From Paenibacillus sp. YN15 (GTDB lineage Bacteria > Bacillota > Bacilli > Paenibacillales > NBRC-103111), in contig NZ_QMFA01000024.1 in assembly GCF_003285005.1 (NCBI RefSeq), forward strand, positions 1 through 64,000: a stretch of 64,000 nt of DNA. Reading direction: 5' to 3'. Every line of letters starts with the position of its first letter. Position 1 is the first letter of the stretch. Made by a program: the position numbers and the translations under genes. Of this stretch, positions 58,225 to 64,000 are shown in pieces. The notes below the pieces were generated by a model. The model had not been told where the DNA came from. It saw only the letters and a list, made by a program, of their open reading frames with translations, and did no database searches.

Positions 58225-59970
58225 TTATTCCTTTTCCAAAACCAGCTCAAGCCATTCGTTGTATTCCTTCTTCAGCTTCTCGTACTCTTCCTTCAGGCTC
58301 TCATGCTCCGCCATAAGGCGATGATCCTGCTCCTGGCGGCCCGCATCCTTCTCCTTCAGCAGGGCCAGCTCCCGCCGCAGGGCGTCCGCTTCCCCGGCCA
58401 GCTTGCGGCGGTCCGTCTCGGCGCTCTCCCGTTCCTGGGCAAGCCGCTTCAGCTCCTCGTCCTTGCGGATGGCATCAAGCCTCCGTCTGGCCTCCGACTC
58501 CTCCAGCATCCCCAGAAGCTCCTCATCCCGCCGATCCCGGGTTTCCTTGAGCTTGTCCTCCCAGGAACGGTCCGATTCCTGAAGCTTTCCTTCCCAGGCG
58601 CGCTCCGCCTCCAAAAGCTTTCCTTCCCACATGCGCTCCAACTCGGCACGCTGCTCATTCCAGGCGCGCTCCATCCCCAAGCGCTGCTCTTCCCATGTGC
58701 GCTCCATCTCCAAACGCTGCTCTTCCCATGTGCGCTCCGCTTCCCGAAGCTTACCGGCCCATGTCCGGTCCGAGGCCTCCAGCCTTGTTTGCCAGTCCTT
58801 CTCCTTGGCATCCAGCCTGCCCAGCCATTCGGCATTCCGGATCACAAGCTGCTCCTGCAGCGTGGCCTCCTGCGCCTCCAGCCGGCCCTTCCACTCGGCT
58901 TCTTGCGCTTCAAACCGGCCCAGCCATTCAACTTCCCGCGTCTCAGATTGGCGCTTCCAATCCGTTTCCTTCGCTTCCAACTGGTTCTTCCATTCCGCTT
59001 CCCGCGCTTCGAACCGGCGCTTCCAATCCGTTTCCTGGGCTTTCAGCCGTTCCTTATAATCGGCTTCCTGCGCCTCCCGCCGTTCGCTCCAGATAGCCTC
59101 CTGGGTTTCCAGCTGTTCTTTCCAAAGCGCATCCTGCGCCTCCAGCTCCTCTTTCCAGACCGATTCCTGCTCCGCCAGCTTGGCTTCCGCCGCGGCCGCC
59201 GTCTCCTTGTAGCCCAGCTCCCGCTCATCCCAAGCCGCCTGCCAATTGCGGTCGCAATCCTCCAGCTTGGCATTTAAGATCCGGCCGGTTTCCTCCAGGC
59301 GCTCCTGCCATTCCTTCTCCGCCGCTTCCAGCCGGGCGTCGAGCTCCGTCTTCGCCTCTTGCAGCCGGGTCTCCCACAGCTCCTCCGAGGCTTTCATTTC
59401 ATCCGCATGCAGCTGCTTCAGCTCCTCCAGCTGGCGGGTGTAGAGGCTCTCCCGCGCTTCCGCCTGGCTGTGCAGCCGGCTGATTTCCTCACCGTAACGG
59501 GATTCCAGCTGCGCTCTTTCGGCGGCGGCCTTCTTTTCCTCCTCCAGCCGGGCGGCCGCCAGCGCATCCTTCAGCTTCACGGCGGCTTCCTCAAGCTGAA
59601 GCTGCAGGCCTCTCACCTGAAACTCCAGGGCGCTCTTGGCTTCCTCCTCCGCCTTCCGTTCCTGCTTCAGCTGCTCCAGCTCGGTCCGGCCGGCCTGGAG
59701 CTCCTCAATTTCCTTCCGGGAACGGGTCAAATCGTCCCAGACCTTTTCCAGCTCGCTGCGGATCTGGTAGAACTCGTCCGCCATGTTCACCGCCGCCAAC
59801 ACGGCGATCCGGGGGGTATCATACCGTCCGTTGGAATCGGCAATCCGGTGCATGTGGTCATTCACATGAGCCGCCACCATTTTCATGTAGCTGGGGGTTG
59901 TTTTGCCAACCATCTTATAGGGTGTACCGAATATATCAACGGTGATACGGTTTTTTTCGGCTCCGTCCAT
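58225..59970 (-). CDS. zapA: ZapA-domain protein fused to a long Trp-rich 11-residue repeat coiled coil
   Basis: Residues 1-95 are a ZapA domain (ITVDIFGTPYKMVG, AAHVNDHMHRIA, IAVLAAVNMADEFYQI), the FtsZ-ring-associated protein that normally ends at about 85-105 residues. Here about 480 helical residues follow. From residue 272 to 470, nineteen positions spaced exactly 11 apart hold 17 Trp, one Tyr (305) and one Leu (371), in units such as EAQEAEWKGRL. An out-of-register run with Trp at 199, 221 and 243 precedes it. AAGGAGG lies 8 nt before the ATG. It occupies the normal zapA place between pheT and cvpA. The extended rod is predicted to act at the division ring. Confidence 0.9.
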   Translation of the reverse strand: MDGAEKNRITVDIFGTPYKMVGKTTPSYMKMVAAHVNDHMHRIADSNGRYDTPRIAVLAAVNMADEFYQIRSELEKVWDDLTRSRKEIEELQAGRTELEQLKQERKAEEEAKSALEFQVRGLQLQLEEAAVKLKDALAAARLEEEKKAAAERAQLESRYGEEISRLHSQAEARESLYTRQLEELKQLHADEMKASEELWETRLQEAKTELDARLEAAEKEWQERLEETGRILNAKLEDCDRNWQAAWDERELGYKETAAAAEAKLAEQESVWKEELEAQDALWKEQLETQEAIWSERREAQEADYKERLKAQETDWKRRFEAREAEWKNQLEAKETDWKRQSETREVEWLGRFEAQEAEWKGRLEAQEATLQEQLVIRNAEWLGRLDAKEKDWQTRLEASDRTWAGKLREAERTWEEQRLEMERTWEEQRLGMERAWNEQRAELERMWEGKLLEAERAWEGKLQESDRSWEDKLKETRDRRDEELLGMLEESEARRRLDAIRKDEELKRLAQERESAETDRRKLAGEADALRRELALLKEKDAGRQEQDHRLMAEHESLKEEYEKLKKEYNEWLELVLEKE

Positions 59971-60025
59971 CGTGGGGTCCTCCTTACGTATAGGGCAAAT
60001 CGGGATAAATGGTCCGGAAAAATAG

Positions 60026-60073
60026 GAAAAAGGCCGGACTTATCGTCTATTACACTTCGATAAGACCGGACCG
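60026..60073 (-). terminator. Terminator of pheST
   Basis: Minus strand GGTCCGGTCTTATCG, 12-nt loop, CGATAAGTCCGGCC then T5. It separates pheT from zapA transcription. Confidence 0.95.
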
Positions 60074-60158
60074 ATTTCCTTCTCGCTATAAAATTTCGCT
60101 AACCACGGATAAAATAACCCCTGCCGCAGGCTCTTGCCGCCAATAGCGAAGTCCCGGA

Positions 60159-62606
60159 CTACTTCCGCAGCTCCGCTCCAAAGCCCGCTTCCAGACCGGA
60201 CAGCACCGCCGTGTAGGCGGCTGCGATTTCCTCTTCCGTCAGGGTGCGCGACCCATGGCGGAATACCATGGACAAGGCAATGCTCTTCTTGTCCCGGCCC
60301 AGCCGTTCGCCGGTGTAGAGGTCGAATACCTGCACCGATTCCAGCAGCTCGCCGCCGATCTCCCGGATTTTGGCCGTCAGTTCGCCTGCGGTTACACGGG
60401 CGTTCACTACCACGGCCACATCCCGGGCCACGGAGGGATACCGGGGAATCGGGGTGTAGACCACGGTGAAGTCGGCATATTGGGAAATGGTGTCCAGCTC
60501 CAGCTCGGCGATATACGTGTCGTCCAGGTCCCATTCCTTGGCCAATGCGGGGTGAAGCTGGCCCACTGTGCCCAGTACCTTTTCCCCGTCCGGGGTGGAG
60601 AGCGCCAGTTCCGCCGTACGTCCCGGGTGATAGCCTGCCGGGGAAGCGGAGCGCCAGACAACGGCTTCCGCCAGCCCCAGGCCGGACAGCCAGCTTTCCA
60701 GGACGCCCTTCAGATCATAGAAGTCCGCCTTCTCCGGCTTGCCGGTCCAGGACATGGCCGTCCGGTTTCCGGTCCACAGCAGGGACAATAGCATTCGCTC
60801 CACCGGCTGGGCCTTCAGTTCCTTTTCGTCAGCCAGGAACACCTTGCCGATTTCAAAAACCGCCACATCATCCTGCTTCCGGTTGCGGTTATAAACCGCC
60901 GTATCCAAAAGATGCGGGATCAGGCTGGTGCGCAGCACACTCCGCTCCTCGCTCATGGGCAGGGCCAAAGCTACAGGCACCGCATCCGCATACCTTCCGG
61001 AGAAGCGGGCGATTTTGTCCGGGTGGGTGAAGGTGTAGGTAATCGCCTCCTGCAGACCGGCGGCCGACAGCGCCTGGCGGGTGTAGCGGCGGATTTTTTG
61101 CCCCTTGTCCAGAGAGCCCGGTGTGGTGACGCCGGTAATGGGGGTGGCGGGAATATGGTCGTAGCCGTAAAGCCGGGCCACTTCCTCGATCAGGTCCACA
61201 TCGCGGGTGATGTCTCCCCGCCGTTGCGGAACAGTTACCCGCAGCAGCTCTCCATCGGCGCTGTACGGGAAGCCCAGCCGGTCGAAGATGCTTTTCACTT
61301 CGTCCAGAGCCAGGGTCATGCCCAGGTAGCCGTTGATTTTGGCAAGGGTAATGTCCACCACCGCAGGAGCGAACTCCTCGGTGCGGGCTTCTGCGGTTCC
61401 CTTGGCGCTGACGCCGCCGCCCAAAGCGCAGATCAGACTCGCAGCCCGGTCCAGTGCCGGGATCACATACTCGGGATTGACGCCTTTCTCGAAGCGGATG
61501 GAAGCTTCCGAACGGAGGCCCAGCTGCTTGGAGGTTTTGCGGACGGTGCTTCCGGCAAACTTGGCGGACTCCAGAATAATCCGGGTGGTTCCGGCATGAA
61601 CCTCGGAATTGGCTCCGCCCATTACGCCGGCAATGCCCACAGCCGTTCCTTCGCCATCGGTGATCAGCAGCATGGATTCGGCAAGCTCCCGGTCCTGGTC
61701 GTCCAGGGTGGTCAGACGCTCGCCGGGACGGGCTAGGCGGACATCGATATGGCTGCCCGCAATCCGGTCCGCATCGAAGGCATGAAGCGGCTGCCCGTAT
61801 TCCAGCATCACATAGTTGGTGATGTCCACGATATTGTTGATGGGACGGACGCCTGCCGCCATCAGGCGGTTTTGCAACCACAGGGGAGAGTCGCCTACCG
61901 TGACGCCTTCAATCAGGCGGGCCGAGTAGTGGAAGCATTCCTCGGTTGCGCTGATGGTGACCTTCAGAACATCCTCCGCAGGCGCAGCGGATTCCGTCAG
62001 CCCTTCCCGGGAATCCGGCAGCTTCACGGAACGTCCCAGGATGGCGCCGATCTCGTAAGCCGCTCCCAGCATGCTGAGGCAATCGGAACGGTTGGGCGTC
62101 AGATCCAGATCCAGCACCTTGTCCTCGATAGCCAGCACCTCCAGGATGTCGGCGCCGATGGGCGTTTCCTCCGGCAGCACCAGAATGCCCTCCTGGATTT
62201 CCTTGGGCAGCAGCTTGTCATTCAAGCCCAGCTCCTTGGCGGAGCAAATCATGCCCATGGACTCCACGCCGCGCAGCTTGGCCCGCTTAATCTGGAAGTC
62301 TCCGGGGAGCTTCGCGCCGACCACGGCTACCGGCACCTTTTGGCCCGCCGCTACATTTTTTGCCCCGCAGACGATCTGCAGGCGCTCTTCTCTGCCTACA
62401 TCCACGGTACAGACGGACAGCTTATCCGCGTCCGGATGCTTCACCCGTTCCACCACATAGCCAACAACCACGCCGGTAACCCCCAAATTGCGGTTCTCCG
62501 CGCCGTCCACCTCGATGCCGCTTCTGGTCAGCTTCTCTGCCAGCTCCTCGGCTGTATATCCGCTCACGTCCACATATTGGGACAGCCATTGATACGATAC
62601 TTTCAT
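60159..62606 (-). CDS. pheT: Phenylalanyl-tRNA synthetase beta chain
   Basis: Beta subunit of the (alpha-beta)2 synthetase that charges tRNA(Phe). The 815-residue product is complete: N-terminal tRNA-binding EMAP-like domain with VVGYVVERVKHPDADKLSVC and QIVCGAKNVAAGQ, B3/B4 editing region (about 200-390), B5 domain, and the C-terminal anticodon-binding FDX domain (about 720-812, PRYPSVARDVAVVV). It follows pheS by 18 bp and ends in a strong terminator. Confidence 0.97.
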   Translation of the reverse strand: MKVSYQWLSQYVDVSGYTAEELAEKLTRSGIEVDGAENRNLGVTGVVVGYVVERVKHPDADKLSVCTVDVGREERLQIVCGAKNVAAGQKVPVAVVGAKLPGDFQIKRAKLRGVESMGMICSAKELGLNDKLLPKEIQEGILVLPEETPIGADILEVLAIEDKVLDLDLTPNRSDCLSMLGAAYEIGAILGRSVKLPDSREGLTESAAPAEDVLKVTISATEECFHYSARLIEGVTVGDSPLWLQNRLMAAGVRPINNIVDITNYVMLEYGQPLHAFDADRIAGSHIDVRLARPGERLTTLDDQDRELAESMLLITDGEGTAVGIAGVMGGANSEVHAGTTRIILESAKFAGSTVRKTSKQLGLRSEASIRFEKGVNPEYVIPALDRAASLICALGGGVSAKGTAEARTEEFAPAVVDITLAKINGYLGMTLALDEVKSIFDRLGFPYSADGELLRVTVPQRRGDITRDVDLIEEVARLYGYDHIPATPITGVTTPGSLDKGQKIRRYTRQALSAAGLQEAITYTFTHPDKIARFSGRYADAVPVALALPMSEERSVLRTSLIPHLLDTAVYNRNRKQDDVAVFEIGKVFLADEKELKAQPVERMLLSLLWTGNRTAMSWTGKPEKADFYDLKGVLESWLSGLGLAEAVVWRSASPAGYHPGRTAELALSTPDGEKVLGTVGQLHPALAKEWDLDDTYIAELELDTISQYADFTVVYTPIPRYPSVARDVAVVVNARVTAGELTAKIREIGGELLESVQVFDLYTGERLGRDKKSIALSMVFRHGSRTLTEEEIAAAYTAVLSGLEAGFGAELRK

Positions 62607-62624
62607 TCTGCTCGCTCCCTTCTC

Positions 62625-63659
62625 CTAAATCCGACCGAACTGGCGCAGGAAGCGCAGATCGTTGGTATACAAATGACGGATGTCGTCCACGCCGTATTTC
62701 AGCAGGGCAATCCGGTCCGGCCCCATGCCGAAGGCAAAACCGCTGTACACGGACGGGTCATAACCGCCCATTTCCAGCACCCGGGGATGCACCATGCCCG
62801 CTCCCAGAATCTCGATCCATCCGGATTGCTTGCACATCCGGCATCCCGCGCCGCCGCATTGGTAGCAGCTGATATCCACTTCCACGCTGGGTTCGGTGAA
62901 CGGGAAGAAGCTGGGGCGCAGACGGACATTGACGTCGGGCCCGAACATCTCCCGGGCGAACTGGAGCAGCGTCCCTTTGAGATCGCTCATGCGGATGCCT
63001 TTGTCCACCACCAGGCCTTCAATCTGGGTGAACTGGTGGGAGTGGGTGGCGTCATCCTCGTCCCGGCGGTAAACCTTGCCCGGACAAATAACCTTAAGCG
63101 GCACCTCGCCCTTCATTCTCTCCATGGTGCGTACCTGGACCGGGGAAGTATGGGTGCGCAGCAAAATGTCCTCGGTAATATAGAAGGAATCCTGCATGTC
63201 CCGGGCCGGATGGTTCTTGGGCAGGTTCAGCGCCTCGAAGTTGTAATAGTCCTGCTCCACCTCCGGACCCTCCGCCACCTTGTAGCCCATACCCAGGAAA
63301 ATATCCTCGATATCCTGGATCACCTTGCTGATGGGATGGATGGTTCCCTCCGGAGATTTACGCCCCGGCAAGGTAACGTCGATGGTTTCTCCGGCCAAAC
63401 GGCTGTCGGTGGCTTGCTGCTCCAGCGTCTCCGTTTTGCGGGCCAAAATCCCCTCGATGGCGCTTCTTACCTCATTGGCCACCTGCCCGATCACCGGGCG
63501 CTCTTCGGCGCTCAAGGCGCCCATTCCCCGCAGAATTTCGGTCAGCGGTCCTTTTTTGCCGAGATACTTGATTCTCAGCTCATTCAGCGCCTGCAGTCCG
63601 CCTGCGCTCTCCAGCTCTTCCAGCGCGGCTTTCTTCAAAGCCTCCAATCTTTCCTTCAC
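62625..63659 (-). CDS. pheS: Phenylalanyl-tRNA synthetase alpha chain
   Basis: Catalytic subunit of phenylalanyl-tRNA synthetase. The 344-residue product has an N-terminal coiled-coil arm, then class II motifs: [26 protein letters not shown], motif 2 [20 protein letters not shown], and motif 3 [17 protein letters not shown]. The start is GTG at 63659, 6 nt after GGAGGG, which gives the family N-terminus [17 protein letters not shown]-box leader lies upstream, so uncharged tRNA(Phe) should induce the operon. Confidence 0.96.
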   Translation of the reverse strand: MKERLEALKKAALEELESAGGLQALNELRIKYLGKKGPLTEILRGMGALSAEERPVIGQVANEVRSAIEGILARKTETLEQQATDSRLAGETIDVTLPGRKSPEGTIHPISKVIQDIEDIFLGMGYKVAEGPEVEQDYYNFEALNLPKNHPARDMQDSFYITEDILLRTHTSPVQVRTMERMKGEVPLKVICPGKVYRRDEDDATHSHQFTQIEGLVVDKGIRMSDLKGTLLQFAREMFGPDVNVRLRPSFFPFTEPSVEVDISCYQCGGAGCRMCKQSGWIEILGAGMVHPRVLEMGGYDPSVYSGFAFGMGPDRIALLKYGVDDIRHLYTNDLRFLRQFGRI

Positions 63660-63740
63660 GCGAATCCCTCCATCAATCTGGTTCTTTGCCCCCAAGCGGA
63701 TTAATCCCGGACAGCTTTTCACAACATTTGGAAAAATACA

Positions 63741-64000
63741 AAAAGGCCCCTCATCCCGTTGCAAGGGACGAAGCAGCCGTGGTACCACCCTTATTAGACG
63801 CGCACGCAACGACGGCATAGGCATAGCAGCCGGGCGTTGATGCTCCTCCCCGCAGCAAACGGTGGAGCAGTCGCGTCTCACTCTTATTCGATGTATCGGA
63901 TCGAGTCCGGTCCGCTCTACTGGAAACGGGAGGTTAGCCCGTTGGTTCAAGGGACTGCTCGGGAGCGAACTTCGGCGGTTCCGTCACGCGGGGGCGCTCT
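63741..64000 (-). promoter_or_regulatory. T-box leader of pheST (5' part beyond the window)
   Basis: The minus strand contains the T-box AATAAGGGTGGTACCACGG (63777-63795) and, after it, a terminator GGCTGCTTCGTCCC / GGGATGAGGGGCC followed by T5 (63741-63778). Upstream, ACGGGCTAACCTCCCGTTTC and AGTAGAGCGGACCGG look like stem I parts; two TTC (Phe) triplets, near 63908 and 63970, are candidate specifiers. Stem I may continue past the window end. Confidence 0.93.

Overview
The window looks like chromosomal DNA of a GC-rich, spore-forming Gram-positive bacterium close to Paenibacillus. The evidence is a SAM-I (S-box) riboswitch on metA, a T-box leader on pheST, a Spo0E-family phosphatase, a tasA/sipW matrix operon, MutS2, an alaR/alaT pair, strong AGGAGG ribosome binding sites, and many short intergenic repeats of the kind common in Paenibacillus. 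Most genes lie on the minus strand. No rRNA, tRNA, CRISPR array, prophage or complete insertion sequence was found. About 39-43.7 kb is visibly richer in A+T than the rest.

Layout: 0-1.3 kb metA under a SAM riboswitch. 1.8-10.5 kb a galactose-type ABC importer (mglBAC) and, upstream, an extracellular sugar-sensing set (AraC-type response regulator, YesM-type kinase, membrane-anchored sugar-binding protein); two 15-bp direct repeats set 21 bp apart beside the mglB -35 box are a good candidate site for the regulator. 10.6-14.4 kb corA behind a long structured leader, an HRDC-domain gene behind a promoter-palindrome-terminator module, a repeat island and a DUF3055-like gene. 14.6-19.6 kb ilvD, a decayed ABC exporter, a chemoreceptor and a 5'-3' exonuclease. 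19.6-25.2 kb a YhcH-family protein, two tandem DGQHR (DndB-like) genes without other dnd genes, an aminotransferase, an ArsC/Spx-like protein and a pseudouridine synthase.

25.2-37.3 kb is a cobalamin regulon: promoter, cobalamin riboswitch, attenuator, btuF-btuC-btuD, then cobT-cobU-cbiB-cobS-cobD-cobQ-pduO. It encodes corrinoid uptake, adenosylation and nucleotide-loop assembly, but no corrin-ring genes are present here, so it fits salvage. Three large repeat islands interrupt it. 37.3-46.2 kb holds a Spo0E-like gene, alaT/alaR, a Fic-family protein with Gln in place of the catalytic His, a secreted SH3-like protein, a ComP-like kinase whose sensor half differs in base composition from its kinase half, and a divergent 62-codon gene ending in a Trp-containing tail.

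46.3-50.1 kb is a matrix/surface operon: TapA-position gene, sipW, tasA, an LPDTA-anchored protein and a class D sortase. 50.3-54 kb holds an MFS transporter, a zinc-ribbon protein, a DUF350 protein and pspA. 54-64 kb has mutS2, a YvlD-like membrane protein, a CuA lipoprotein, cvpA, a remarkable ZapA fusion with a Trp-rich 11-residue repeat, and pheT-pheS behind a T-box leader cut by the window end.
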